Below, piece after piece: positions 16,044 through 24,158 of a DNA stretch of 64,000 nt. The translations under genes were made by a program, and so were the position numbers. How positions within the stretch are numbered: position 1 is the first letter of the stretch; each line of letters starts with the position of its first letter. The notes beneath the pieces are model-generated. The model ran no database searches. It saw only the letters and a program-made list of their open reading frames with translations, and was not told the DNA's origin. Location of the stretch: assembly GCA_026645575.1 (NCBI GenBank), contig JAPKMW010000020.1:62001-126000 (forward strand), read 5' to 3'. The DNA is from Caldilineaceae bacterium. GTDB taxonomy: Bacteria; Chloroflexota; Anaerolineae; Caldilineales; Caldilineaceae.

Positions 16044-16988
16044 ATGACCCAATTCTTTTTGCGCCGGCTGGCGTTTGTCTTGTTTATTCTCTTTTTTATT
16101 TCACTGGTCGTCTTTGCCGTGACGGAAATTCTGCCGGGTGATGCCGCGCAGATGATCTTGGGCCAGAAGGCGACACCGGAGACATTAGCCGCGCTGCGCA
16201 CGCGGCTGGGGCTGGATCAACCGGCGGCGGTGCGCTACCTGGCCTGGATTGGCGGCGTGCTGCGCGGCGATTGGGGCGAGTCATTGATCATGAACTTGCC
16301 GGTGGGGCCGTTGCTGTGGCAACGGTTGGGCAATTCGGCGGTGCTGGCCTTGTTTGCGTGGGTCTTCAGCGCCCTGCTGGGCATTGGGCTAGGGGTGATC
16401 GCCAGTTTGTATCGCGACCGTTGGCCGGATCGGGTGATCACCACCTTCACCGTCTTTTTTATCAGCTTTCCCCCCTTTGTCATCGCGGTCTTTTTGATGA
16501 TTCTCTTTTCCCTCTGGTTGCGCTGGCTGCCGGCGTCGAGTATGATCGATGCGGACGCCAACTTCTTTACGTCGATCCGCTTTTTGATCCTGCCAACGCT
16601 GACGCTGACGCTGGGGTCGCTGGCCGAAGTGGCGCGGCTGGTGCGGGCCAACATGATCGAGGTGATGAACAGTGACTATGTGCGCACGGCGCGCAGCAAA
16701 GGCTTGCCCCCGCGCCAGGTGGTGCTGCGGCACACCCTGCGTAACGCCCTGTTGCCGGCCATCAGCGTGCTGGCGCTCAATGTCGGCTACTTGATGAGCG
16801 GCACGGTGCTGGTGGAGAGTATCTTCGCTTATCCCGGCTTGGGGCGGTTGCTGCTGCAAGCGATCAGTCAGCGCGATCTGCCTTTATTACAGGGGGTTGC
16901 GCTGCTATCGGCCCTGATTTATACCCTAGCGAATTTGCTGGCGGATGTTATTTATTTCTGGGTTAATCCGCGCATTCGCTATTCGTAA
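16044..16988 (+). CDS. ABC transporter permease, DppB/OppB type (second pair)
   Basis: A 314-residue inner-membrane permease beginning FFLRRLAFVLFILFFISLVV. It has six predicted helices, the EAA loop DYVRTARSKGLPPRQVVLRH and the family C-terminus LANLLADVIYFWVNPRIRYS. It is only distantly similar to the 1013 permease, so the two pairs are not a recent duplication. It most likely works with the 17006 protein and one of the lipoproteins at 11699 or 24159. Confidence 0.93.
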   Translation: MTQFFLRRLAFVLFILFFISLVVFAVTEILPGDAAQMILGQKATPETLAALRTRLGLDQPAAVRYLAWIGGVLRGDWGESLIMNLPVGPLLWQRLGNSAVLALFAWVFSALLGIGLGVIASLYRDRWPDRVITTFTVFFISFPPFVIAVFLMILFSLWLRWLPASSMIDADANFFTSIRFLILPTLTLTLGSLAEVARLVRANMIEVMNSDYVRTARSKGLPPRQVVLRHTLRNALLPAISVLALNVGYLMSGTVLVESIFAYPGLGRLLLQAISQRDLPLLQGVALLSALIYTLANLLADVIYFWVNPRIRYS

Positions 16989-17005
16989 TAGGCAACTAAT
17001 CGATT

Positions 17006-17905
17006 ATGACCCAAAGCATCTCTCTTCCTACTACCGGCCCGGCAACCATTGAGAGCATCGCAACGCGAGATAGGTTGCCCGTGCGCGCCAATGCGGGGCG
17101 TTGGGCGCGTCTACGGCGGAACCCGACTGCGGTGATCGGGTTGGCGATTGTACTCACCTATCTTCTCCTGGCGCTGGTGGGTGATTGGATCGCGCCCTAT
17201 GCCTACACCGAACAACACCTGAGCGATGCCCTACAACCGCCCTCCATGCGTTATTGGTTCGGCACCGATCAGTTTGGCCGCGATATTCTCAGCCGCGTGA
17301 TCGTCGGCAGCCGCAGCATGATCACCCTGGCGCTGGGGGCGACAGCGCTGGCGTTGGTCTTGGGCGCCAGCACGGGAGTCGTGGCGGCCTACTTTGGCGG
17401 CTGGATCGATGAGATTTTGATGCGGGCTGCGGATGTCATGTTGGCCTTTCCGGCGCTTCTACTGGCGCTGCTGATCCTCAGTACGCTGGGGTCGGATCTG
17501 ATCTACCTCATCATTTGTATCGGTGTGGTCTTTGCGCCGGCGATTGCACGCGTGATGCGCAGCGTGGTGCTGGAACTACGCACACGCGAATTTGTCGAGG
17601 CGGCGCGTATGATTGGTTCTTCGCACAGTCGGATTATGCGTCGTGAGATTTTGCCCAACCTGCTCAGTACCCTCCTGGTGGAAGCGGCGATCTTCTTTGG
17701 TTATGCCATTCTGGTTGGTTCCGGCTTGGGCTTCTTGGGTATGGGCGTACAGCCGCCTTCGCCCGATTGGGGCTTGCAGGTCAATGACGGACGAAATTTT
17801 CTGCTCACGGCGCCGTGGGTAGTGCTCTTTCCGGCAGTCGCTATCTCATCGCTGGTTATCGGCGTCAACTTGTTGGCCGATGGACTGGGCGCTGAACACA
17901 AATAG
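17006..17905 (+). CDS. ABC transporter permease, DppC/OppC type (second pair)
   Basis: A 299-residue permease 17 bases after its DppB-like partner. The OppC N-terminal region (WARLRRNPTAVIGLAIVLTY), the conserved WFGTDQFGRDILSRV segment, the EAA loop EFVEAARMIGSSHSRIMRRE and the C-terminal GVNLLADGLG are all present. No ATPase subunit follows; instead there is a regulatory gap and a pseudogene. Confidence 0.93.
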   Translation: MTQSISLPTTGPATIESIATRDRLPVRANAGRWARLRRNPTAVIGLAIVLTYLLLALVGDWIAPYAYTEQHLSDALQPPSMRYWFGTDQFGRDILSRVIVGSRSMITLALGATALALVLGASTGVVAAYFGGWIDEILMRAADVMLAFPALLLALLILSTLGSDLIYLIICIGVVFAPAIARVMRSVVLELRTREFVEAARMIGSSHSRIMRREILPNLLSTLLVEAAIFFGYAILVGSGLGFLGMGVQPPSPDWGLQVNDGRNFLLTAPWVVLFPAVAISSLVIGVNLLADGLGAEHK

Positions 17906-17929
17906 CCTTTTCGTCGCTTTATTCTGTAC

Positions 17930-17962
17930 TGATCCCATGTTGATCCCATGTTGGTTTGCTAA
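17930..17962 (+). promoter_or_regulatory. 11-bp direct-repeat array, site 3
   Basis: TGATCCCATGT occurs twice in tandem (17930-17940 and 17941-17951), followed by a weaker TGGTTTGCTAA (17952-17962): again an 11-base period. In the TTGATCCCATG register it matches the TTCATCCCACG core of sites 1 and 2. TAAGAT at 17960-17965 could be a -10 element. The rest of this gene-free gap (17906-18260) has no coding signal. Confidence 0.6.
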
Positions 17963-18109
17963 GATTGATTGGCTAGCGCATTGTCATTCTCTTTGCTGAA
18001 TTTGTTCCAACTTTGACGGATGACGCATCCTTTTAGCGTACCGTAGGCTATTATTCAGGAAAATTATCAAAATCGAGATTGATAATCTTAAATGGTACTG
18101 TTACAACGC

Positions 18110-18188
18110 TTTCGTCACGCTTTCGTCACATTTTCGTCACATTTTCGATTTGTTAACTTCTTGACAAATAACCTGAATTCTCTATAAT
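18110..18188 (+). promoter_or_regulatory. 11-bp direct-repeat array, site 4, with promoter
   Basis: TTTCGTCACGC (18110-18120), TTTCGTCACAT (18121-18131), TTTCGTCACAT (18132-18142) and a partial TTTCGATTTGT (18143-18153) show an exact 11-base period. Eight bases after the array is TTGACA (18161-18166), then 16 bases and TATAAT (18183-18188), close to consensus. Site 5 at 23190 has the same layout and related promoter bases (GTTAACTTCTTRACA, then TTCTATAATTT). Confidence 0.75.
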
Positions 18189-18260
18189 TTGGTATAGTAA
18201 ACTGCAATATATAAATGTTGGAATCAATGTTTAGATCTTTTATTACGTAAGGAAATATCC

Positions 18261-18622
18261 TTGCTACCGGTTATTTGGTTGGAAGAACCAATTTGTCAAC
18301 AGGTTCATTTGGTTGGTGGCAAAGCGGCCAATTTAGCGATAGTAGCCAATCAGTTTCGTGTCCCCCAGCCTTTGTGATTCCGCAACCGTCGGTTACGCAA
18401 GTAGCGATCAGGGCAGCCTACCAGCGCTTGGGCAACCTGCTTGGCGAAGAGCAACCGGCTGTTGCCGTGCGTTCATCGGCTATGGATGAGGATAGCGCCA
18501 CTGCTGCTTTCGCCGGTCAGTATGAAACCTACCGGAATGTGATTGGCGCGGATGAGGGCATTTTCAAGTTCAGTTACCTATCAGTCGATGGCGACGCAGG
18601 CATTGTCCAGATTGTTGAATAA
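18261..18622 (+). pseudogene. Remnant of PEP synthase/pyruvate phosphate dikinase N-terminal domain
   Basis: A TTG start at 18261 after AAGGAA opens a frame reading VHLVGGKAANLAIVANQFRV, the N-terminal signature of the PPDK ATP-binding domain. That frame stops near 18376, and the family sequence continues in another frame as PPAFVIP, then AIRAAYQRLG, AVRSSAMDEDSATAAFAGQY and ETYRNV. The break coincides with a CCCCC run near 18361. The product ends soon afterwards at IVQIVE, so the phosphate-transfer and PEP-binding domains are missing. It is a frameshifted, truncated fragment, three bases before the next ATPase start. A base-calling error could explain the shift but not the truncation. Confidence 0.8.
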
Positions 18623-18624
18623 CC

Positions 18625-20955
18625 ATGATTGTCGATTCGCTCCATTTATCACGCATCCGCATTTTCGGGCTGTCCAAACGCAACCCGAATGCAAAAGGGA
18701 AGCTGGTTGATACCTTGCAGTCTATCAACCCCCAAAGACCCAGTCGGCAGAACGGCATGGCCGCGCCGAATGGTCGTCAGCCATCAACCGCAACGCTCAC
18801 CCCCCTACGGAATGGATCCAGCAATGGGCATAGTGATGGGCATAACGTCCAGCAGTCCCCCATGACAACGACCACCGTCGCCCCCCTCCACCCCTTGGGG
18901 CCACTGTATAACGAGGTTGTAAGCTGGAGCCATGATCTGTGGACATGGAGTGCAGCCACGTTGACGCGCTTCAATGCAGAGCGGCTACAGCCCCTCTTTA
19001 CCGATCAGGTGCGCGAAGCGCAATTGCGCAAAATGGGTGAGGCAGCCTCTTTACAGAGCAAACAGGGCGCGAATCAACAGATCGACCGTGATTTGGCGGT
19101 TGCCGCCCTTGCCGTCACGCTCGCTGCCGTGGGGAGTCTTTCCTTTCCCCTGTTGCAGTTGCTCAGCGTGCCTGGCGCCATTTACTCGATGCGTAATATG
19201 TTCCAAAACAGCTATCGGGCGTTCAAGCAGCCGGTGTTGTACAACAAAGTCCATGTACACACCCTCTCTAGCATCTCCTTGGTGACTTGTCTGCTGGGCG
19301 GGTACTTTGTCGCCGCGGCCCTCATTGGTCTCGCCTATACCTTTGGCATGAAGTTAATCGCGCAAGTCAAGCGGGATTCCAAACAGAGCCTGGTGAACAT
19401 CTTTCGCCAATCGGCTCATACGGCTTGGGTGCTGGTGGATGGCGTCGAAGTGCAAATGCCGCTGGAGCAGATCCAGGCTGGCGACCAAATCCTGATCAAT
19501 GCCGGCGAGACGATTCCCGTGGACGGCATCATTGTCCAGGGGATGGCAAGTATCGATCAACATGTGTTAACCGGCGAAGCGCAGCCGGTGGAGAAGGGGG
19601 TTGGCGAAAGCGTCTTTGCCCTGACCCTCTTGCTCAGTGGGCGCATTCTGGTCGAGGTGCAACAGGCCGGCACGGAAACCACCGCGGCCAAGATCGCAGA
19701 TCTGCTCAATCGCACCACCGATTTTAAGACCACCATGCAACTGCGTTCCGAAAAATTGACCCAGCAGACCGTCTGGCCAACCCTCGGCCTCAGCCTCTTG
19801 TCGCTGCCGGTGGTGGGGCCGATTGGGGCGGTTGCCGTGTTAGCCGCCCACTTTGGCATGCGGGTCAGCGCCATCGGCAGCATCGCCATTCTGAACTACT
19901 TCCGGGTCTTCTCGCGCTATGGCATCCTGGTCAAGGATGGGCGCACGCTGGAATTACTGCCGCAAGTGGACACTGTTGTCTTTGACAAAACCGGCACCCT
20001 GACCCAAGAACAACCCACCATCGGTCAGGTTTACACGAGCGCTGGTTATGATGCGGGCACCGTCTTGACCCTGGCCGCGGCCGCCGAACATAAGCAGACA
20101 CACCCCATTGCACGGGCGATTCTCCATGCCGCCCAGGAGCGCGATCTGGCCTTGCCCGCCATTGATGACGCCACTTATAAAGTCGGTTATGGCTTAAGCG
20201 TTCATGTCAACGGGCTGAACGTGCGCGTGGGCAGCAGCCGTTTTATGGAGAGCGAGGGGTTGGCGCTGCCACCTGAGATTCGCCAGGCGCAGATCGCCTG
20301 TGATGCCCAAGGCCACTCGTTGGTGCTGGTTGCCAGCGATGAAGCCGTGATCGGTGCGGTCGAATTGACGCCGACCGTGCGCCCGGAAGCCAAAATGATA
20401 ATCCAGGGCTTGCGCCAACGAGGCATTCGGTCGATTATCGTCATTTCAGGCGATCAGGAAGGGCCGACGCGCAAGTTAGCGCAAGAGTTAGCCATCGACC
20501 GCTACTTCGCCCAGACCTTGCCGCAGAACAAAGCCGCCATCATTGAACAGCTTCAAGCGGAAGGCCGGAAGATCTGCTATGTGGGCGACGGCATTAACGA
20601 CACCATCGCCTTGAAAAAAGCCCACGTTTCGGTTTCGTTACGGGGCGCCTCCACTGCCGCCACTGATACGGCGCAGATAATCTTGATGTCGCAAAATTTA
20701 CAGCAACTCTGTCGCCTCTTTGATCTCAGCCAAGAGTTTAACGCCACCCTGGAGCGCAGCTTTGGCCTGAGCCTGATCGGCGCCGGCGTGGGCATCGGCG
20801 GCATCTATCTAATTGGCTGGCAAGTCGTACAAGTGTTGCTCGTGCGCGAGATTGTCACCCTGCTGAGTGTTGGCAATGTCATGTGGCCGCTCCGGCGCTA
20901 TCGTGGCTTGTTGCTCGCGCAGCATGATGAAGAACAGGAAGAGATGACAAGGTGA
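18625..20955 (+). CDS. P1B-like P-type ATPase without CPC motif (paralogue 2)
   Basis: A 776-residue ATPase with TGE (316-318), DKTGT (Asp454), the HP motif (THPIARAI) and GDGIND (654-659). The CPC position reads F-G-M, followed by GSIAILN. It differs from its paralogues in a longer N-terminus: about 80 residues including an Asn/Gly/His linker (RNGSSNGHSDGHN) rather than the short anchor helix. In-frame ATG codons at 18757 and 18862 are alternative starts, since no strong ribosome site precedes 18625. The nucleotide and phosphorylation domains are intact, so ATP-driven activity is expected; the substrate is unknown. Confidence 0.9.
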   Translation: MIVDSLHLSRIRIFGLSKRNPNAKGKLVDTLQSINPQRPSRQNGMAAPNGRQPSTATLTPLRNGSSNGHSDGHNVQQSPMTTTTVAPLHPLGPLYNEVVSWSHDLWTWSAATLTRFNAERLQPLFTDQVREAQLRKMGEAASLQSKQGANQQIDRDLAVAALAVTLAAVGSLSFPLLQLLSVPGAIYSMRNMFQNSYRAFKQPVLYNKVHVHTLSSISLVTCLLGGYFVAAALIGLAYTFGMKLIAQVKRDSKQSLVNIFRQSAHTAWVLVDGVEVQMPLEQIQAGDQILINAGETIPVDGIIVQGMASIDQHVLTGEAQPVEKGVGESVFALTLLLSGRILVEVQQAGTETTAAKIADLLNRTTDFKTTMQLRSEKLTQQTVWPTLGLSLLSLPVVGPIGAVAVLAAHFGMRVSAIGSIAILNYFRVFSRYGILVKDGRTLELLPQVDTVVFDKTGTLTQEQPTIGQVYTSAGYDAGTVLTLAAAAEHKQTHPIARAILHAAQERDLALPAIDDATYKVGYGLSVHVNGLNVRVGSSRFMESEGLALPPEIRQAQIACDAQGHSLVLVASDEAVIGAVELTPTVRPEAKMIIQGLRQRGIRSIIVISGDQEGPTRKLAQELAIDRYFAQTLPQNKAAIIEQLQAEGRKICYVGDGINDTIALKKAHVSVSLRGASTAATDTAQIILMSQNLQQLCRLFDLSQEFNATLERSFGLSLIGAGVGIGGIYLIGWQVVQVLLVREIVTLLSVGNVMWPLRRYRGLLLAQHDEEQEEMTR

Positions 20956-21019
20956 CAAGGTGAATCATCGTATTTCACCTTGTCACCTTGTCACCTTGTC
21001 ACCTTGTCATCTCTTCCTG
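20935..21019. repeat. CACCTTGT hairpin between two ATPase genes
   Basis: CAGGAAGAGATGACAAGGTG and its continuation pair with a downstream arm containing CACCTTGTCACCTTGTC copies and ending ATCTCTTCCTG. The stem starts inside the end of the 18625 gene and reaches 23 bases before the next ATPase start. A related GACAAGGTGACAGG/CACCTTGTC pair occurs before the 42660 pseudoenzyme gene, so the element accompanies two members of the ATPase family. Confidence 0.75.
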
Positions 21020-21041
21020 TCACTCATTAGAAAGGTTGTCC

Positions 21042-23183
21042 ATGGTTCCCATCCCATTAGTCGCCGCCGCTGGCGGTCTCACCTATATTGGCCTGCGGGC
21101 GCGTCGACCGGCCAAACGCCCCCTCTATCTGGAAATCACCGAGGTGCCGCCCCAACAACAACTACCGGCGACGGTGAAAAAGCCGTCCGCCCTGATCAAG
21201 CTCAAAAACCGGGCGTTGCAAAGCGCCACCGGTATTGTGGATCGGCTGGCCGGCAGTGAACGGCAGGCGCAGTTGCAGACATTGTCGTCAACCACGGAGG
21301 AACGCGCCCTTAGCCCGGAAGAGCAGCAGGCCAATACCTACATGGCGGTGGCCTTTGGCTGTCTAGGGGTGACAACGGTTGGGCGTTTGTTCTACCCGCC
21401 GCTGGCGCTCCTGAGTGTGCCTGGCCTGCTCTATACCGCCTATCCCTTTATGAAGGCGGGCATTGATGACCTGCGCACCAAACGCAAGATTACAGCGACC
21501 ACGTTGGATCTACTCTCCATTCCCGGCGCCACAGTGTTGGGTAACTTTTTTGCTGCCTCGCTGGCGGTCTCGTTGCTTTCGCTGAGTGCGGCGGTTCTCA
21601 AGCGCACCGAAGATCAGTCGATGCAAAGCATTGCCAATGTCTTCGGCCAGCATCCTACCACCGTTTGGGCGTTGGTAGATGGCGTCGAGGTGGAGGTGCC
21701 TTTTGCCAACATCCGCGCTGATGACGTGCTAGTCGTAACCGCCGGCCAGATGATCGCCGCCGACGGCGTGGTGATCGAGGGCGCGGCCTCGGTTGATCAG
21801 CGCATGTTAACCGGCGAGTCCCAACCCTCGGAAAAGACGGTGGGCGACGAAGTCTTTGCCGCTTCGCTGCTGTTGGCTGGTCGGTTGCTGGTGCAGGTCA
21901 AGCGTGCCGGTGAAGCAACCATTGCCGCCAAAATTGGCGAGATCCTGTTGCAAACCGCCGACTTCAAACAGACCTTTGAGTCGCGTAGCCAGGTGGTGGC
22001 CGACCGTTGGACGCTACCGACGCTGGCGGCAGCAATTGCGGCGCTCCCCTTCCGTGGCGCTGGCGGCGGCATTGCGATTCTGCTCAGTTCGCTGGGCTAC
22101 AACCTGCGCATTGTCGGGCCGTTGAGCATGTTGAATTTCTTGCGGCTGGCAGCGCAACAGGGCATTCTGGTCAAAGATGCGCGCTCGCTGGAATTGTTGC
22201 AAAGCATCGACACCGTCGTCTTTGACAAAACGGGAACGTTGACCCTGGAACAGCCCCAGGTACAGCAACTCTATACCTACAACGACTGGACGGAAAGTAC
22301 GGTGCTGGCCTACGCCGCCGCTGCCGAAAGTCGCCAATCGCACCCGATTGCCCGCGCCATTATTGAAGCCGCCCAAGCCCGTGATCTGACCATCCCGACC
22401 ATTGACGAAGCGCGCTATGAAATGGGCTATGGCCTCAAGGTGACACTGGGGGATACCACCGTCAGCGTCGGCAGTGAACGCTTTATGCACCTGGAAGGCG
22501 TTGCCCTACCCGCCGCTGTGACGGACCTGAACGCCACCGTGCATCATCACGGCCACTCGCTCGTCTTTGTCAGTATCAATGGTGAATTAGCCGGGGCGAT
22601 TGAACTGGCGCCAACCATCCGCCCGGAAGCCCACCACCTGATTGCCGACCTGCACGCTCGCGGCAAGACGCTCTACATCATCTCCGGCGACCAGGAACAG
22701 CCAACGCGCCACCTGGCGACAACCTTGGGCATTGACCACTACTTTGCCAATACCCTACCCGAACACAAGGCGGCCTTGATTCAGCAGTTACAAGCGAGCG
22801 GCAAACAGGTTTGCTTTGTCGGCGACGGCATCAACGACGCCATTGCCCTCAAGCAGGCCGATGTCTCGGTCTCGTTGCGCGGCGCCTCGACTATCGCCAC
22901 CGACACAGCGCAGATCGTTTTAATGGATGCCTCGCTCGACCAATTGCGCCATCTCTTTGATCTGACCAAAGCCTATGACGCCAACATGCGCGCCAATCAT
23001 ATCGCTTCCATGGCACCGGGAATGATCGTCATTGGCGGCGTCTTCCTGCTTCACTTTGGCATTATCGCCTCAATCATGCTCTACAACGTAGGGTTGGTGG
23101 CCGGGGTGGCGAACTCAATGACCCCCCTGTTGCGCACCCCGCCACCTGCACCGCGGCAACTGACAGCAAAAATGCAAACTTAA
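21042..23183 (+). CDS. P1B-like P-type ATPase without CPC motif (paralogue 3)
   Basis: A 713-residue ATPase. ATG 21042 gives an N-terminus (MVPIPLVAAAGGLTYIGLRA) matching paralogue 1; the frame extends further 5' only through repeat sequence. TGE is at 257-259, DKTGT at Asp395, HP in SHPIARAI and GDGIND at 594-599. The CPC position reads L-G-Y, followed by VGPLSMLN. It is closest to the 8522 enzyme (shared ISGDQEQPTR, HYFANTLPE and TAQIVLMD segments). It lies directly behind paralogue 2, and the two probably share the promoter at 18161. Confidence 0.92.
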   Translation: MVPIPLVAAAGGLTYIGLRARRPAKRPLYLEITEVPPQQQLPATVKKPSALIKLKNRALQSATGIVDRLAGSERQAQLQTLSSTTEERALSPEEQQANTYMAVAFGCLGVTTVGRLFYPPLALLSVPGLLYTAYPFMKAGIDDLRTKRKITATTLDLLSIPGATVLGNFFAASLAVSLLSLSAAVLKRTEDQSMQSIANVFGQHPTTVWALVDGVEVEVPFANIRADDVLVVTAGQMIAADGVVIEGAASVDQRMLTGESQPSEKTVGDEVFAASLLLAGRLLVQVKRAGEATIAAKIGEILLQTADFKQTFESRSQVVADRWTLPTLAAAIAALPFRGAGGGIAILLSSLGYNLRIVGPLSMLNFLRLAAQQGILVKDARSLELLQSIDTVVFDKTGTLTLEQPQVQQLYTYNDWTESTVLAYAAAAESRQSHPIARAIIEAAQARDLTIPTIDEARYEMGYGLKVTLGDTTVSVGSERFMHLEGVALPAAVTDLNATVHHHGHSLVFVSINGELAGAIELAPTIRPEAHHLIADLHARGKTLYIISGDQEQPTRHLATTLGIDHYFANTLPEHKAALIQQLQASGKQVCFVGDGINDAIALKQADVSVSLRGASTIATDTAQIVLMDASLDQLRHLFDLTKAYDANMRANHIASMAPGMIVIGGVFLLHFGIIASIMLYNVGLVAGVANSMTPLLRTPPPAPRQLTAKMQT

Positions 23184-23189
23184 GGCAAA

Positions 23190-23256
23190 TTTCGTCACGA
23201 TCTCGTTACGCTTTTTAATCGTTAACTTCTTAACATATTTAATAAATTTCTATAAT
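23190..23256 (+). promoter_or_regulatory. 11-bp direct-repeat array, site 5, with promoter
   Basis: TTTCGTCACGA (23190-23200), TCTCGTTACGC (23201-23211) and a degenerate TTTTTAATCGT (23212-23222) keep the 11-base period. TTAACA (23230-23235) and TATAAT (23251-23256) follow with 15 bases between. The bases around them match the site 4 promoter. It would drive the chorismate-lyase-like gene and those downstream. Confidence 0.65.
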
Positions 23257-23278
23257 TTTATGATAATCAATTAGCTGT

Positions 23279-23380
23279 AGGATTTACGCAAAGACTGGGA
23301 GCGCCGACATCCTTGTCGACAAGTTTGCTGCCGACAGGGATGTCGGCGCTTCCAAGTAAAGTCCGTCTTGCGTAAGTCCT
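23279..23380. repeat. Interrupted palindrome in leader of the 23439 gene
   Basis: AGGATTTACGCAAAGACTGG and AGTCCGTCTTGCGTAAGTCCT form outer arms; GCGCCGACATCC pairs with GGATGTCGGCGC inside. A shorter TTGGGTAGCG/CGCTACCCAA stem follows at about 23384-23412. All lie in the transcribed leader if the site 5 promoter is used. Confidence 0.75.
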
Positions 23381-23438
23381 AAGTTGGGTAGCGAAACTTC
23401 GCGCTACCCAATCAACTAACTAACTAGCCTGGAGTCCA

Positions 23439-24080
23439 ATGAACAGCGGAAATAGAGTGAGCGCAACCATGTTGTATGGCGCGTTCATCGGTAATGATAA
23501 TAGTCACGACGGCTTTGATCCCTTTGCCGATTTATTGTCGGCGCAAGCCAGTCGGCCGGCCCATCTACACCCCGTCAACCTGCGTACTCTCACGCCTATG
23601 CAACGCGCCCTGTTGAGCATTGACGGTACGGTGACCAAATTTCTGGAAGCCTATCAGTTGGAACCCATCGAGAGTCTCCTCCTCTCCCAGCAGATCCAAC
23701 GCTTGCCGACCGATCACCCTTGGTTGGCTCTGGCTGCACCCAGTGAGGTGATTGCCCGGCAAGTGTTATTGCGCGGACGCTATAGCGCGACGGTCTATGC
23801 TTATGCCGTCTCCTTGTTAGCACCCGCCCGGCTCCCACCCAGCCTCGTACAAGATCTGGCCCAGGAACCCGCTGGCATTGGTCGCGTCCTGCTGAATAGC
23901 CAAATTGAAAATCGCCGGGAAATTCTTTGGTATGGGCGCGAAGAGCTGAGCAACCTCCCGGAAACCATTGAGCGCTACACGGGCAGCGCCTTTATCAGCC
24001 GCACCTACCGCATCATTGCCGGTGAGCAGCCCGTGATGTTGATCAACGAAAAATTTCCGGTAGCGCTCGGCGCAGCCTAA
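23439..24080 (+). CDS. Chorismate pyruvate-lyase-like protein
   Basis: A 213-residue protein with a GGAG ribosome site. The pattern LTPMQRALLSIDGTVTKFLE, VLLRGRYSATVYAYAVSLL, RREILWYG, SRTYRII and the C-terminal MLINEKFP fits the UbiC-like/DUF98 family. Characterised members such as mycobacterial Rv2949c convert chorismate to 4-hydroxybenzoate and pyruvate, supplying the starter of phenolic glycolipids. In this setting it would provide an aryl acid for one of the two ligase domains (27391 or 33778). The family is recognised from motifs; the reaction is inferred. Confidence 0.8.
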   Translation: MNSGNRVSATMLYGAFIGNDNSHDGFDPFADLLSAQASRPAHLHPVNLRTLTPMQRALLSIDGTVTKFLEAYQLEPIESLLLSQQIQRLPTDHPWLALAAPSEVIARQVLLRGRYSATVYAYAVSLLAPARLPPSLVQDLAQEPAGIGRVLLNSQIENRREILWYGREELSNLPETIERYTGSAFISRTYRIIAGEQPVMLINEKFPVALGAA

Positions 24081-24097
24081 TGTGGCTTGGCGCATCG

Positions 24098-24134
24098 ATA
24101 GAAACCCGGTTTTTGCCAAAAACCGGGTTTCTAT
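24098..24134 (+). terminator. Hairpin between 23439 and 24159 genes
   Basis: ATAGAAACCCGGTTTTT (24098-24114) and AAAAACCGGGTTTCTAT (24118-24134) form a perfect 17-base stem with a 3-base loop, 18 bases after the upstream stop. It is a plausible terminator, though the next gene starts 25 bases later, so it may attenuate rather than end transcription. Confidence 0.65.
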
Positions 24135-24158
24135 TCACACCAGATCGAGAGGAAACCT

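Noticed and set aside
18110..18153. Interpretation of the 11-bp arrays as plasmid iterons or an origin
   Set aside because: No replication initiator gene or DnaA boxes were seen; several arrays with promoters directly downstream fit regulator sites better.
23439..24080. Assignment as a confirmed ubiC gene
   Set aside because: Motifs match the wider UbiC-like/DUF98 family, but no ubiquinone genes are nearby and residue-level verification needs an alignment.
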